A DNA stretch of 64,000 nt from positions 1-64,000 of the forward strand of contig JAFZVC010000065.1 of NCBI GenBank assembly GCA_017618015.1, in the 5' to 3' direction. Below the pieces are notes generated by a model, which saw only the letters and a program-made list of their open reading frames with translations, did not search any database and was not told the DNA's origin. Below are positions 25,782 to 35,456 of this stretch, one piece after another (the first letter of the stretch is position 1; every line of letters starts with the position of its first letter). The position numbers and the translations under genes were made by a program. The DNA comes from Spirochaetaceae bacterium (lineage in GTDB: Bacteria > Spirochaetota > Spirochaetia > Treponematales > Treponemataceae).

Positions 25782-27164
25782 CTATGCGTCGTCCTTAGGA
25801 AGATATTTGTCGATAAGCTCCGGCGCGATGCGGTAAAGTTCCTCACGCGGAAGAAGAGAAAGCACTTTCCAGCCAATGTCGAGCGTCTGCTGAATCGTGC
25901 GGTTTTCGAACTCGCCCTGAGTAAGGAAGTCATTCTCGAAAGCCTCGCCAAAGCGGATATACTGCCTGTCGAGCGGAGAAAGCTCCTCTTCACCGATGAT
26001 GGCAGCCAGATTCCTTATGCTCTTCACCTTTGAATAAGCCGCAAAAAGCTGGCTCGCCACATCTTTGTGATCCTCACGCGTCATGCCCTCACCAATGCCG
26101 TCTTTCATAAGACGAGAAAGGCTTGGAAGTCCTGCTACAGGCGGGTACATTCCCTTCTGGGAAAGCTCCCTGTCCATAACGATCTGACCTTCTGTGATGT
26201 AACCCGTAAGGTCCGGGATTGGGTGCGAAATATCGTCATTCGGCATGGTGAGGATAGGAATCTGGGTGATTGAGCCGTTTGATCCCTTAATCTTACCAGC
26301 ACGCTCGTAAAGCTCAGCAAGGTCGGAGTAAAGATATCCAGGGTATCCCTTTCTTCCGGGAACCTCACCGCGGGTCGTCGCAATTTCGCGCATAGCCTCG
26401 CAGTAGTTTGTCATATCTGTCATAACGACAAGAACGTGCATGCCCTTTTCGTAAGCAAGATATTCGGCTGCTGTAAGAGCACAGCGCGGCGTGATGATAC
26501 GCTCGATAGAAGGCGCGTCCGCAAGGCTCTGGAACATGACAACGCGGGAAAGAACGCCTGACTGCTCGAATGTGTTGATGAAGAACTGGGCAACGTCGTA
26601 TTTGATACCCATTCCAGCAAAAACCATAACGAACTGCTCGTCGCTGCTAAGAATCTTTGCCTGACGGATAATCTGCGCCGCAAGTCTGTTGTGCGGAAGA
26701 CCGTTTCCAGAGAAAATCGGGAGCTTCTGACCGCGGATAAGCGTGTTCATTCCGTCAATCGCGGAAATACCAGTCTGAATAAAGTCACGCGGATAAACAC
26801 GCGCATACGGATTGATAGGATATCCGTTTACGTTGACTTTCTTTGAAGACATAATCGGCGGATGTCCGTCGGCAGGCTCGCCAAGTCCGTTGAAAATACG
26901 GCCAAGAAGCCCCGTTCCAACGCGAAGCTCCATCGGGCATTCAAGAAACTCAACGGTTGAGTCATCAAGGTCAATGCCTGTCGTCGAACCGAAAATCTGG
27001 ACAACGGCTATATCTTCTGAAATATCGATTACACGTCCTGTGCGTTTTTCGCCGAATCTGTCGCGGACGGCAACAATCTCACCGTAAAAAACATCCTCGC
27101 TGCGCTTTACGACAACAACTGGACCGTCAACTGATTTTACGCCTCTATATTCAATTCCTCTCAT
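25782..27164 (-). CDS. atpB: V-type ATPase subunit B
   Basis: The 460-residue non-catalytic subunit forms the hexameric head with A. It shows the family blocks [58 protein letters not shown] (no Walker A, as expected), [38 protein letters not shown] and [19 protein letters not shown]-like (here DDISHP). It is 8 bp after subunit A. Length and motifs are typical of bacterial and archaeal V/A-ATPases. Confidence 0.97.
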   Translation of the reverse strand: MRGIEYRGVKSVDGPVVVVKRSEDVFYGEIVAVRDRFGEKRTGRVIDISEDIAVVQIFGSTTGIDLDDSTVEFLECPMELRVGTGLLGRIFNGLGEPADGHPPIMSSKKVNVNGYPINPYARVYPRDFIQTGISAIDGMNTLIRGQKLPIFSGNGLPHNRLAAQIIRQAKILSSDEQFVMVFAGMGIKYDVAQFFINTFEQSGVLSRVVMFQSLADAPSIERIITPRCALTAAEYLAYEKGMHVLVVMTDMTNYCEAMREIATTRGEVPGRKGYPGYLYSDLAELYERAGKIKGSNGSITQIPILTMPNDDISHPIPDLTGYITEGQIVMDRELSQKGMYPPVAGLPSLSRLMKDGIGEGMTREDHKDVASQLFAAYSKVKSIRNLAAIIGEEELSPLDRQYIRFGEAFENDFLTQGEFENRTIQQTLDIGWKVLSLLPREELYRIAPELIDKYLPKDDA

Positions 27165-27172
27165 ATTGCCCC

Positions 27173-28942
27173 TCAGATCTCCAGTTTGCGGTAAAGCTTC
27201 TCCAGCTCGGAGAACTGCTCGTCAAAATGACGCTCGACAGTCTGAATCATCTCAAGCTTGTCGTTCGGAACGCTCGTCTTTATGCGGATAATCTCTTCAC
27301 GGACGCTAAGCGCGGATATGCGCACAAGCGGCGCACCGTCTTTGATTACGGCAAGAGCGCGGCTGTAGAAGTTCATTATAAGCTGCAGAATAAGAATCTG
27401 CTTTTCTGGTACAGAATAAACGTCAATCTTGTCGAACGCGCTCTGCTGCAAAAAGCCGTTCTTTATCATCTCGGCGACGAGCAGGACAAGACGCTCCGTA
27501 TCAGGAAGCGCATCCGGCCCGATAAGGCGGACAATCTGCTGAAGGCGCTGCTCTTTTTTGAGCAGGTCGAGCGCGGCAAGGCGGACCGATGCCCAGCGCG
27601 GGTCAAGCTTGTCCCACCATTCACGCACTTCGTCAGCATACTCTGAATAAGACTCTATCCAGCCAATAGCCGGATAATGGCGCGCGTTCGCCAAGTCACG
27701 GTCGAGCGCCCAGAAGCAGCGGATAAACCGTTTTGTGTGCTGGGTTACCGGCTCAGAGAAGTCGCCGCCCGGCGGTGAAACAGCTCCGATGATAGAAACC
27801 GAGCCTTCCTGCCCGCTAAGCGATATAATGCGTCCGGCGCGCTCGTAGAACTCTGCAAGGCGTGTCGGAAGATAAGCCGGGAAGCCTTCTTCGGCGGGCA
27901 TTTCCTCCATACGTCCGGAAAGCTCGCGAAGAGCCTCTGCCCAGCGTGATGTACTGTCTGCCATAATTGCGACTGCCATACCCATGTCGCGGTAGTATTC
28001 CGCGAGCGTAATGCCCGAATAAAGCGAAACCTCGCGGGCGGCAACAGGCATGTTAGACGTATTTGCTATAAGGATTGTGCGCTCCATAAGAGAGCGGCCT
28101 GTTCTTGGGTCAATGAGCGACGGGAATTCTGTAAGAACGTCTGTCATCTCGTTTCCGCGCTCGCCGCATCCAATGTAAACGATAAGGTCCGCGTCGCACC
28201 ACTTTGCGACGGCGTGCTGCGTCATTGTCTTACCAGTTCCGAATCCGCCTGGGATTGCCGCCGTACCGCCTTTTGAAAGCGGGAAGAAAACGTCGATTAC
28301 GCGCTGACCAGTTACAAGCGGTTCTGTAACTGTAAGCTTGCGTCCATAAGGGCGCGGCTTTCTTACTGGCCAATACTGAGAAAGGTATATCTTTTCGCCA
28401 AGCTCCGTTTCGGCTACGGCATCATCGACTGTGTATTCGCCCTCCGGCTCGATAGAAGCAAGGACGCGTCCTTTTATGGTGGGCGGAACCATTATTTTGT
28501 GCGTTATTGAAGAAGTTTCGGGAACAGAGCCAATCACCATTCCCGGAGCGATAGCCTCGCCCTCTTTTTTGAGCGGAGTGAACTTCCACTTTTTGGCAGT
28601 TTCAAGAGGCTCTGTTCTTTGACCCGGCTCCAGGAACGCGCCAGCGTCGCTGAACATTGACGCAAGCGGTCGCTGGATTCCGTCGTAAATTGTGCCGACA
28701 AGTCCCGGTCCAAGGCGCACTGAAAGCGGTCTTTTGTTACAAACGACCGGCTCACCGATGCGCATACCGGTGTCGTCCTCGTAAACCTGAACAGTCGCTA
28801 TGCCCTTTTTCTGCCTGATAATCTCGCCGATAAGCTTTTTCTCGCCTACATCGACAACATCATACAGACCGCAGCTTTCCAAGCCTTCTGCATAAACGAT
28901 AGGTCCTGAAATTCTTGTTATTCTTCCTGTTACTTCACTCAT
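27173..28942 (-). CDS. atpA: V-type ATPase catalytic subunit A
   Basis: The 589-residue catalytic subunit carries Walker A GGFGTGKT at about 232-239, the V-type non-homologous insertion (about 120-200), [16 protein letters not shown] with the catalytic Glu, and [39 protein letters not shown]. It hydrolyses or makes ATP, coupled to ion movement through K and I. Its ATG overlaps the stop of subunit E by 4 bp. Confidence 0.97.
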   Translation of the reverse strand: MSEVTGRITRISGPIVYAEGLESCGLYDVVDVGEKKLIGEIIRQKKGIATVQVYEDDTGMRIGEPVVCNKRPLSVRLGPGLVGTIYDGIQRPLASMFSDAGAFLEPGQRTEPLETAKKWKFTPLKKEGEAIAPGMVIGSVPETSSITHKIMVPPTIKGRVLASIEPEGEYTVDDAVAETELGEKIYLSQYWPVRKPRPYGRKLTVTEPLVTGQRVIDVFFPLSKGGTAAIPGGFGTGKTMTQHAVAKWCDADLIVYIGCGERGNEMTDVLTEFPSLIDPRTGRSLMERTILIANTSNMPVAAREVSLYSGITLAEYYRDMGMAVAIMADSTSRWAEALRELSGRMEEMPAEEGFPAYLPTRLAEFYERAGRIISLSGQEGSVSIIGAVSPPGGDFSEPVTQHTKRFIRCFWALDRDLANARHYPAIGWIESYSEYADEVREWWDKLDPRWASVRLAALDLLKKEQRLQQIVRLIGPDALPDTERLVLLVAEMIKNGFLQQSAFDKIDVYSVPEKQILILQLIMNFYSRALAVIKDGAPLVRISALSVREEIIRIKTSVPNDKLEMIQTVERHFDEQFSELEKLYRKLEI

Positions 28943-29550
28943 TCAGGCAACCTCCCGCCAAAAAGAGCCGCAGCAAGCTCGTATCTGTCTGTATCTACAA
29001 TTCTGTTCACAAGCTCGGAAATTGTAGCCCTGCATTTAACCGATCTGTCTTCGGTCTCTATGATGCAGCCTTCAAAATCCTGACCCTTTGGAGCCTGCGT
29101 GCAAGAAAGGACATTCCCCTTCCCTGCCTCTGCCTCCAAAGCGTCTTTTATCGTTTTTATATCAAATCCGTTCACGACGGCGTTTATCTTCTTGTTCTTA
29201 AAAGCCGGAGCATATTTGGCAAGAAGTTTTTTTACAAGCTCCAGTTTTTTTGCAGGCTTAAGCCCCGCAATATATTCATTTATCGCGTCTGTAACAGCAG
29301 TATCCTCGTATTCCGCAAGAAAACGCTCTTTTTTAAGAGGAACAGCAGCCTGTGCATCTGCCTTGAACGCAGCTTCTTTAGCCGCATAGACACTTTGTCT
29401 TTCTTCCCGTGCTTTTTGAATGCGCTCTTTAACCGCACTGCGTATGTCCGCCGCTTGTTTTTCGGCATCGGCAATTATACGCGCGGCTTTTTTCCGTGCA
29501 TCTTCCTGAATTTCCCTGTCGAGAATTTCTGTAGAACGAAGTTCTTCCAT
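28939..29550 (-). CDS. atpE: V-type ATPase subunit E (peripheral stalk)
   Basis: The 203-residue protein has a long charged N-terminal helix ([44 protein letters not shown]) and a globular C-terminal half with [37 protein letters not shown]. It pairs with the G/H-like protein to hold the head against the membrane subunit I. Placement of F before E and 93 bp between them is the loosest spacing within the operon. Confidence 0.93.
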   Translation of the reverse strand: MEELRSTEILDREIQEDARKKAARIIADAEKQAADIRSAVKERIQKAREERQSVYAAKEAAFKADAQAAVPLKKERFLAEYEDTAVTDAINEYIAGLKPAKKLELVKKLLAKYAPAFKNKKINAVVNGFDIKTIKDALEAEAGKGNVLSCTQAPKGQDFEGCIIETEDRSVKCRATISELVNRIVDTDRYELAAALFGGRLPE

Positions 29551-29643
29551 TGTCTATTCAACCTTGGTTATAGTAGAGTTGCTCAGAAACAGCGGCTTTC
29601 CGCATAATCCGCGAAAACTCCGCCGCCACTTCCGACCGTTACC

Positions 29644-29994
29644 CTATACATGAATACCGACTGCTTCCCTTATGGAGTCCGTAAGCGTTTTTTTGCCTAC
29701 AAGATGCCCGTGTATTCCGGGAATCTCCACAATAAGAGGATAGCAGCCTTCAAGCTGCCACTGAAGAATCTCGTCCTCCAGCCAGACAGCCACGTCTTCT
29801 GTTATGATAAGCACCTTGGGGCGTTCGTCCGCAGGAATTGCCGCCACGCTGTCTCCTGCGGAAACAGATGCATGACCGGTCACACGGTTAAAGGCTTCAA
29901 GAGCCTCGCCCCTGTTGACCGCAACAGCACCTTCAACACCTGCAAGAGCAAAAGCTATGACAAGCTCCCGCTCGCCTATCAGAAAGTATTTCAC
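29644..29994 (-). CDS. atpF: V-type ATPase subunit F
   Basis: The 116-residue protein starts MKYFLIGERELVIAFALAGVEGAVAV, the typical opening of subunit F, with the expected Rossmann-like core (VLIITEDVAVWLEDEI, PLIVEIPGIHG). F binds D in the rotor and can regulate ATPase activity. It follows K by 17 bp. The next 93 bp before subunit E hold no obvious promoter or terminator. Confidence 0.95.
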   Translation of the reverse strand: MKYFLIGERELVIAFALAGVEGAVAVNRGEALEAFNRVTGHASVSAGDSVAAIPADERPKVLIITEDVAVWLEDEILQWQLEGCYPLIVEIPGIHGHLVGKKTLTDSIREAVGIHV

Positions 29995-30011
29995 CGTTTA
30001 ATCCGAAGCAA

Positions 30012-30317
30012 TTAAAGGATAATCATAAGAAGAGCGACAAGGAATCCCCAAAGACAGATACCTTCTGCAAGACCTACGAAAGGAAGTGCCTTACCGGAAA
30101 GCTCGGCGTTCTCGCTCATCGCGCCCATAGCGGCGGCTCCGATTCTACCAACAGCCATACCACCGGCGATACAACCGATACCTACAGCTACAGCAGCTGC
30201 GACATATCTTGCGATTCCTGAGTAGTCTACGGCAGCACCATCGGCACCTTCCGCAAAAACAGCCGCCGTCGCGAAACAAATCATAAGGACGGCAATAATA
30301 ATTTTCTTAGATTTCAT
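30012..30317 (-). CDS. atpK: V-type ATPase subunit K (membrane rotor proteolipid) with signal-like N-terminus
   Basis: From ATG 30317, chosen for its AAGGAGA site over a longer frame at 30383, the protein has 101 residues. Residues 1-22 look like a cleavable signal peptide (VLMICFATAAVFA), followed by one helical hairpin rich in Gly and Ala. The ion-binding carboxylate is Glu85 in GLAEGICLWG. The hairpin is single, unlike the doubled NtpK of Enterococcus. The first helix lacks the Gln/Thr ligands I would expect for sodium, so proton coupling is a tentative inference. Confidence 0.93.
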   Translation of the reverse strand: MKSKKIIIAVLMICFATAAVFAEGADGAAVDYSGIARYVAAAVAVGIGCIAGGMAVGRIGAAAMGAMSENAELSGKALPFVGLAEGICLWGFLVALLMIIL

Positions 30318-30388
30318 CTGAATCTCCTTATAAAATACAATGTTAAGCCGCGCGGAGCTTTTCGTTCGCCGCTCGGCAACCACATAAA

Positions 30389-32380
30389 TTATTTATACGA
30401 AAAACGGAAAGGCTTGAATTCCTTGCCGGTCTCCGTAAAGAATTTCGAGAAAAACTCGTAATATTGCAGGCGGATGACCTGTATTGCTACGATCATACCC
30501 TCAAGCACGATAACAACCGCATTGCCGATAATGCTTACCGCAATGCCACCGGCAGAAACCGGTATAAGCTCGCTCAGCGTGAAGATAATATAACCAAGTA
30601 CGGCATGGGCGAGCGCGAACGCACCGACACGCAAAAAGCTGACGGAGTTCGAAAGATAGCTCGATACAACTTCCAAAAGCTCAACAATTCCTTCGATGAT
30701 GGCGGCGAAAAGTCCGTTCTCCAAGACAGGACGCTCACCGTCAACAAGGCGTGCCAGCGGCTCAGCGAAGAAAACGCCAAGAAGAGCAAGAGCGATAATA
30801 ATCCAGTCGTAAATCTGAATGGAGCTGTCGAACGCAAAAATGCGGATAACCATAGAAACTACGTACCAGAAGAAAACCGTACCGCAGATTCCCGTTTTGC
30901 CGAAAATCGCCTTTCCTTTGCGGTGCATTATGAAATTGTTCGAAATATTGATTACAAGTCCTATCGAGTTGATGATAAAACCGACGCCTATTGTGAACAG
31001 GAAGAACATAAACATCTTGTCCACGGTGGAAGACGAAGGCATCATGTGAAGAATAGGCGCGAACGCGTTTTCTTTGCCAACGAAAAGACCCGTCACGAAT
31101 TTTCCGAACGGTTCCAGTATGTGCTCGTTGCAGAAAAACTCGCCCGTTAGCAAGCCCATTATAAAACTGCTGCTGCCTATCGATATGAAGACAGGACCGA
31201 ACTTATGCCAGCTTCTGAACCACGGAATCGCATGCGTCGTAAGAAGGATTCCCACAATCAGGAACACAAGTCCCTGCCCCGCGTCGCCGAACATGATGCC
31301 GAACAAAAGCGTGAAGAAGAACGCGACGAAAGGCGTTGGGTCGATTGTGCCGTAAAGCGGGGCGCCGTAGCTGAAAATCATGCGCTCGAAACTTGAGACA
31401 AGCTTTCCGTGCGTAAGTTTTACCGGTACTTTCTCGTGACCGTCCTTAACTGAAGGAACTTCGTCTGGGTTGTACGAACGGATAGCGATGCGTCCTTCCG
31501 TAAGCTCGTCGAGCTCTTTCATCATAACGTCGCTGTCATCAGCGGTAATCCAGCCCGTGATTCTGTATACAAGCTGAGTCGCTTCCAGACGGTCACGCAC
31601 AGCCTGAACCTGCATTCCCATAGAGAATTTCTGAAGCAAAGACCTTATCATAACGGTATGAGCTTCCGCGTAGTTCGTGCGCTCCGCCTTTATGTCCTCG
31701 CAGTCTTTGTCAGCCTTTTCTTTTTGGTTCTTAAGGCTTTCAAGAACGTCGTCCGGAATGCCCTTAAAGTCTTTCGGAACTTCCATTCCTACAAAGCCAA
31801 AGCGTTTCAGCTCGGAATCAAGCGCGAACCTGCCTTTCTTTGAAGAAGCCGCAAGAATGCGCGTCTTGTCGTCTCCAAGCGGAACGATAACAGCCCTGCC
31901 GCCGACAGCGAACTTAAGCTCTTCTATCATAGCCGGATCAATGCGTCCTATTCTGAGCGAAAGGAAAGAAAGATGATCAAGCTCTTTGTATTCCACCTTA
32001 AGGTTAGCGAATGCCTTTGCCTCATCATAAGCTTCCGTGACGCGCTGTTTTTCCTCGCCAAGCTTTATCTCACGCTCTTTGAGCTCGTCAACAGCCTGAA
32101 GTATCTGGCCAGCTTTTTCGAAGTCTTCGTCTACGGGCAGCGTACAGCCGTCCTCGTAGTCAACAGAATCTTCTATTCCAAGATATGACCTTACAAACTG
32201 GAGTTTGTCGAAAATCTCTTTGGAGGCATTGACGGCGTTCGTTCCGCTCGCGGAAGGATTGTCGCCCAGCTCTGTCTGAAACTGGAAATTCCCGCGTTTT
32301 CCAAGAAATTCCAGAACTCTGTCTATATCTTCTTTCAGGATCATGAGTTCTATAAGTTTCATCGCTGTAGTTTTTGCCAT
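30389..32380 (-). CDS. atpI: V-type ATPase subunit I (a subunit, ion channel)
   Basis: The 663-residue protein has a soluble N-terminal half with coiled coil (about 60-320) and a membrane half with about seven helices (about 345-650), including FGIMFGDAGQG, a hallmark of the family, and SYLSNSVSFLRVGAFALAHAVL, which carries the essential Arg. It forms the ion half-channels against ring K. It lies 5 bp after the subunit C gene; the 71 bp between it and K hold only the K ribosome site. Confidence 0.96.
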   Translation of the reverse strand: MAKTTAMKLIELMILKEDIDRVLEFLGKRGNFQFQTELGDNPSASGTNAVNASKEIFDKLQFVRSYLGIEDSVDYEDGCTLPVDEDFEKAGQILQAVDELKEREIKLGEEKQRVTEAYDEAKAFANLKVEYKELDHLSFLSLRIGRIDPAMIEELKFAVGGRAVIVPLGDDKTRILAASSKKGRFALDSELKRFGFVGMEVPKDFKGIPDDVLESLKNQKEKADKDCEDIKAERTNYAEAHTVMIRSLLQKFSMGMQVQAVRDRLEATQLVYRITGWITADDSDVMMKELDELTEGRIAIRSYNPDEVPSVKDGHEKVPVKLTHGKLVSSFERMIFSYGAPLYGTIDPTPFVAFFFTLLFGIMFGDAGQGLVFLIVGILLTTHAIPWFRSWHKFGPVFISIGSSSFIMGLLTGEFFCNEHILEPFGKFVTGLFVGKENAFAPILHMMPSSSTVDKMFMFFLFTIGVGFIINSIGLVINISNNFIMHRKGKAIFGKTGICGTVFFWYVVSMVIRIFAFDSSIQIYDWIIIALALLGVFFAEPLARLVDGERPVLENGLFAAIIEGIVELLEVVSSYLSNSVSFLRVGAFALAHAVLGYIIFTLSELIPVSAGGIAVSIIGNAVVIVLEGMIVAIQVIRLQYYEFFSKFFTETGKEFKPFRFSYK

Positions 32381-32385
32381 ATATA

Positions 32386-33399
32386 TTACCTCTCAATTCC
32401 TGCAAATTCTTTCATGTGGCTCTCGTCAACAGAAAGCCTAAGTCCTTCCGCAGCGGTGCGGATACAATCAAGCTCATATTGTTTTATCATAAACCAGGAC
32501 ACAAGAACATCCGCCGTGAACGGATTTCTTCTGAAATGTTTCATAGCTTTTTTGTTCATATCAAGGATTACGGACTGCTCAAGCCAGCGCGGATCGACTG
32601 TCCAAACCTCGCCTTCTGTATGCGGGTTAAGGAGATACGCATACTTCCACTTGCTCCAGTCATCATAAGTGTCCGTCGCAAACGAAAGCACCGTAACAGC
32701 CTCGCCTGCGAGCGGGTCGGTCGCGTCCTTGTTGTCGTCCAAAAACACGAGGTTCTTAAGAATCTCGTCACCCGCCATATTGTAGTAAACCTTAAGCCGT
32801 AAAGCCCAAATACAGTTCTGAAGCCGAAGCTTTTCGTGCACAAGCTCCGCGACCGACTTCCGCTCGGAAACAGGCACTTTGTCAACTGCTTTCCAAAGCG
32901 AAAGCATGTACTGCGTATCGAGTTTAAGGTCGGTGTCTTTCTGTGTGCTGCGCGACGGAACCTCATTGTACCACGCGAGCGGAGAATTCTCCGTAATTTT
33001 CGCGAGCGACGGCCACTCATCGTAGTGAAGCATACTGAATCTGCCTATATCCACAATTGGCGGAAGTTCCTTGTCGCCGTTCTGAAGCGCGTGCGAAACG
33101 TCTTTCAGATTGGTGTAGTCGTATGATTGCAGGAGCGCGAGCGAAACCGGCTCCGGCTTAGAGTAGCATTCAAGAAGATTCGTGAAATCAGAAACGAAAT
33201 TAAGCTCTGCTTTGCGCTCTATTTTTTCCGCAAGCATTTCTTCCGGAATGACAGGCACATCATCGTTGAAAACGAGTGTCCAGAGCTCTGAAAGTTTTTT
33301 TACCTCGAAAAGAGATGCCGCACGCGGCCCCGTAAAAGACCGGGCAAGCATTCCACTCGCTTTTGCATATACAAAGGAAGAAGCGCTCGCTTTATCCAT
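32386..33399 (-). CDS. atpC: V-type ATPase subunit C (AC39/d type)
   Basis: The 337-residue helical protein opens SSFVYAKASGMLARSFTGPRAASLF, the conserved start of AC39-type subunits, and ends with FTADVLVSWFMIKQYELDCIRTAAEGLRL, the characteristic C-terminal helix. It couples the central stalk to the K ring. It stands between the G/H-like gene (3 bp) and subunit I (5 bp). Confidence 0.9.
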   Translation of the reverse strand: MDKASASSFVYAKASGMLARSFTGPRAASLFEVKKLSELWTLVFNDDVPVIPEEMLAEKIERKAELNFVSDFTNLLECYSKPEPVSLALLQSYDYTNLKDVSHALQNGDKELPPIVDIGRFSMLHYDEWPSLAKITENSPLAWYNEVPSRSTQKDTDLKLDTQYMLSLWKAVDKVPVSERKSVAELVHEKLRLQNCIWALRLKVYYNMAGDEILKNLVFLDDNKDATDPLAGEAVTVLSFATDTYDDWSKWKYAYLLNPHTEGEVWTVDPRWLEQSVILDMNKKAMKHFRRNPFTADVLVSWFMIKQYELDCIRTAAEGLRLSVDESHMKEFAGIER

Positions 33400-33402
33400 A
33401 TA

Positions 33403-33708
33403 TCAGTTACCGAAAAGCAAATCATCAAGGAGACTGTTGAAACCGGAAACATCTTTCGGCGCAGATTTTATTTTTTCTTCGAATTTTTCCAGCAAATCGC
33501 TGTATTCTCCGGTGATTTTTGCCTGATTCTGCTCGTAATTGCTTTCCAGCTCTTTTACGATTGATTCATAACCGGATTTGTATTCCGCCTCTGCTTCGCT
33601 TTTTGCAGCGGATACCGTCGCATCGGACTTCTCCTGCGCATCAAACAGGACTTCGGAAGCCTCGCGCTCAATATCAATAAGATGACCAATTACATCAGTT
33701 TCACCCAT
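33403..33708 (-). CDS. V-type ATPase subunit G/H-like peripheral stalk protein
   Basis: The 101-residue protein (MGETDVIGHLIDIEREASEV at the start) is almost wholly charged helix, with VSAAKSEAEAEYKSGYESIV repeats of Ala/Glu/Lys, as in AhaH/NtpF subunits that form the peripheral stalk with E. ATG 33708 is preferred, since the longer frame from 33777 overlaps the PTS gene. It is the first of nine ATPase genes and sits 49 bp after the PTS IIA gene. Confidence 0.8.
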   Translation of the reverse strand: MGETDVIGHLIDIEREASEVLFDAQEKSDATVSAAKSEAEAEYKSGYESIVKELESNYEQNQAKITGEYSDLLEKFEEKIKSAPKDVSGFNSLLDDLLFGN

Positions 33709-33757
33709 AAAAGCACCACCAACACACAACTCGACAGGCGATGAATTTCGCAAACTG

Positions 33758-34222
33758 TTAAGCGAAATTCTCCTCATATCTGCACATTACAGAATAAACG
33801 CCCGCCTCACTATTCTGAGCAAGCATCTCCTCGCAGAATCCCGGTGTCTTAAGAAGCTGAGAAAGCTGTGTAATCACACGAAGATGATATTCACAGTCAC
33901 CGACAGGAGATAGAAGCAGGAAAAACAGATGAACAGGCTTTTTGTCGAGCGAATCGTAGTCTATACCTTTCTTTGATATGCCGATTACGCCGTGTACCCT
34001 GTCCACCATATCGGTTCTTGCATGCGGAACCGCAATCCCGGGGAAAATACCGGTAGACATCTTCTGCTCGCGCTCGATAAGCGCATCAAGAACCTTATTT
34101 CTGTCAAGGCCGGGGCATACTTCGAGCAGTTTTTCAACAAGCTCTTCGAACACCTCGTCCTTGGTGTCACTCTGAAGGTCAACCTTGATTGACTCCAGGC
34201 TGAAAACCTGACCTAAAATCAT
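33758..34222 (-). CDS. PTS EIIA-2/PtsN-like phosphotransfer protein
   Basis: The 154-residue protein has the EIIA(Ntr/Fru) fold with the phosphorylatable His in GIAVPHARTD and a preceding EREQKMSTGIFPG block. These domains accept phosphate from HPr or NPr; the stand-alone form often has a regulatory role, for instance in potassium and nitrogen control. Here it is the gene just before the V-ATPase cluster and 11 bp after secG. ATG 34222 follows GGAG. Control of the ion pump is an attractive but untested inference. Confidence 0.9.
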   Translation of the reverse strand: MILGQVFSLESIKVDLQSDTKDEVFEELVEKLLEVCPGLDRNKVLDALIEREQKMSTGIFPGIAVPHARTDMVDRVHGVIGISKKGIDYDSLDKKPVHLFFLLLSPVGDCEYHLRVITQLSQLLKTPGFCEEMLAQNSEAGVYSVMCRYEENFA

Positions 34223-34233
34223 CAAGGCTCCGT

Positions 34234-34566
34234 TTACTCGGCAGAAGTTTCCGCAGACTCAGCCGCATCAACCCATGAACCGCCGGAAATCTCTGCGCTC
34301 TGCTGAACTGCAGAATCAAGTGACTCAACTGATGATGTTCTGTTTACAAGGGCAAGACCAAAGCTTGTAAGGAAGAAAAGCGTAACAAGAATATAAGTTG
34401 TTCTTGTAAGGACATTTCCGGAGCGTGCACCAAAAGCCTGTGAGTTTGTTCCGCCGAAAAGTCCGCCGAAACCTTCACCTTCCTCGTTCTGAATGAGGAT
34501 GATGCACACCAGCAGAATACTGATGATTACGAATGCAACCAACAAGATAATACCAATAACGCCCAT
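34234..34566 (-). CDS. secG: Preprotein translocase subunit SecG
   Basis: From ATG 34566 (TGGAGA site) the 110-residue protein has two membrane helices (about 4-25 and 58-78) around the conserved cytoplasmic loop ILIQNEEGEGFGGLFGGTNSQAFGARSGNVLTRTTY. The Gly-rich loop is diagnostic. A Ser/Glu/Ala-rich periplasmic tail of about 30 residues follows. It supports protein export with SecYE and leads the long minus-strand series. Confidence 0.95.
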   Translation of the reverse strand: MGVIGIILLVAFVIISILLVCIILIQNEEGEGFGGLFGGTNSQAFGARSGNVLTRTTYILVTLFFLTSFGLALVNRTSSVESLDSAVQQSAEISGGSWVDAAESAETSAE

Positions 34567-34682
34567 ATTTTTTCTCCAATAATAAAAATCGCAACACAAC
34601 GATACTAGCGTAAAATCGTCATTTAAGCAATACATGAGGTACAGGATTTTTTATATATGATTTGATACGAAATCTGTATCTT

Positions 34683-34720
34683 CCGAAACAGCTAACGTAG
34701 CGACAGTTAAGCTGTTTCGG
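34683..34720. repeat. Inverted repeat between divergent genes
   Basis: Perfect 11-bp arms CCGAAACAGCT / AGCTGTTTCGG enclose 16 bp that pair further (TAAC/GTTA). It lies between secG and the DUF6062 gene, which start in opposite directions, so it is more likely an operator or structured leader than a terminator. Confidence 0.6.
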
Positions 34721-34741
34721 TACAAGCTATTTTGCGCACAC

Positions 34742-34770
34742 TTATCATTACGGAAAATATCATATATACT
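34742..34770 (+). promoter_or_regulatory. Promoter, leaderless type, of the DUF6062 gene
   Basis: TTATCA (34742-34747), 17 bp, TATACT (34765-34770), then GTCCGT and the ATG at 34777. There is no ribosome site. Confidence 0.5.
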
Positions 34771-34776
34771 GTCCGT

Positions 34777-35427
34777 ATGGCAAACGACAAACACGTAAAC
34801 TTCTTCGCGCTTCAAAAAGCGTGCGAAAAACCGGGATGCCCTCTCTGTACAATCGTGAATGAGCGCATCGACCGCTACATAGACGGAATGCTTTTCGAAC
34901 ATATCTCAGACCGCACTTTCCGGGCGCAGTACCGTGAGGCAGGCGGGTTCTGCCGGAATCACGCAGAATCGCTCCTTTCCTACAGAGACGGACTCGCCGT
35001 CGCAATCCTCGGACAAGGGGAGCTTTCCGAAAAAATAGAAGATTTCCGCAAAAAAAAGATGCGCCGCTATAAGATGCCCTGCCCCGCCTGCGCCGAACAG
35101 CAGCGCATCGAGGACGAGTTCCTCACGTTCATCGCGGAGGCAGCGAAACTTGCGCCCGAGGACGAAAACGAACTGCGCGAACTGCTAACATCTGGCGCAG
35201 GGCTTTGCATCCCGCATTACGCGCGCATGGTCGAGCTCAGAAAACGCCGCATTCCCAAATGGTTCATGGAGTTTCAGGAAAACAAATACAAGGCGCTTCT
35301 TGAGCGCACGAACCGATTCATCGATTTTTCGGCATGGGGCAAGCAAAAGCAGTTCGAAGCCCTGCCGCCGGAAGACAAAGTTGTTTGGAAAGAACTTGCA
35401 TCAACACTGCGAAGTTCTATAAAATAA
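34777..35427 (+). CDS. DUF6062 family Cys-rich protein
   Basis: The 216-residue protein has paired cysteine motifs, CPLCTI near residue 24, CRNH near 64, CPACAEQQ near 106 and a later CIPH, which together suggest a zinc-binding helical protein of the DUF6062 type. Function is unknown. ATG 34777 is supported by the promoter 6 nt upstream; the longer frame starting at 34732 would begin before the promoter. It is followed after 29 bp by a flavin reductase gene on the same strand. Confidence 0.8.
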   Translation: MANDKHVNFFALQKACEKPGCPLCTIVNERIDRYIDGMLFEHISDRTFRAQYREAGGFCRNHAESLLSYRDGLAVAILGQGELSEKIEDFRKKKMRRYKMPCPACAEQQRIEDEFLTFIAEAAKLAPEDENELRELLTSGAGLCIPHYARMVELRKRRIPKWFMEFQENKYKALLERTNRFIDFSAWGKQKQFEALPPEDKVVWKELASTLRSSIK

Positions 35428-35456
35428 GTGCCGCGATGCACAAGTGGAGAAAACAA

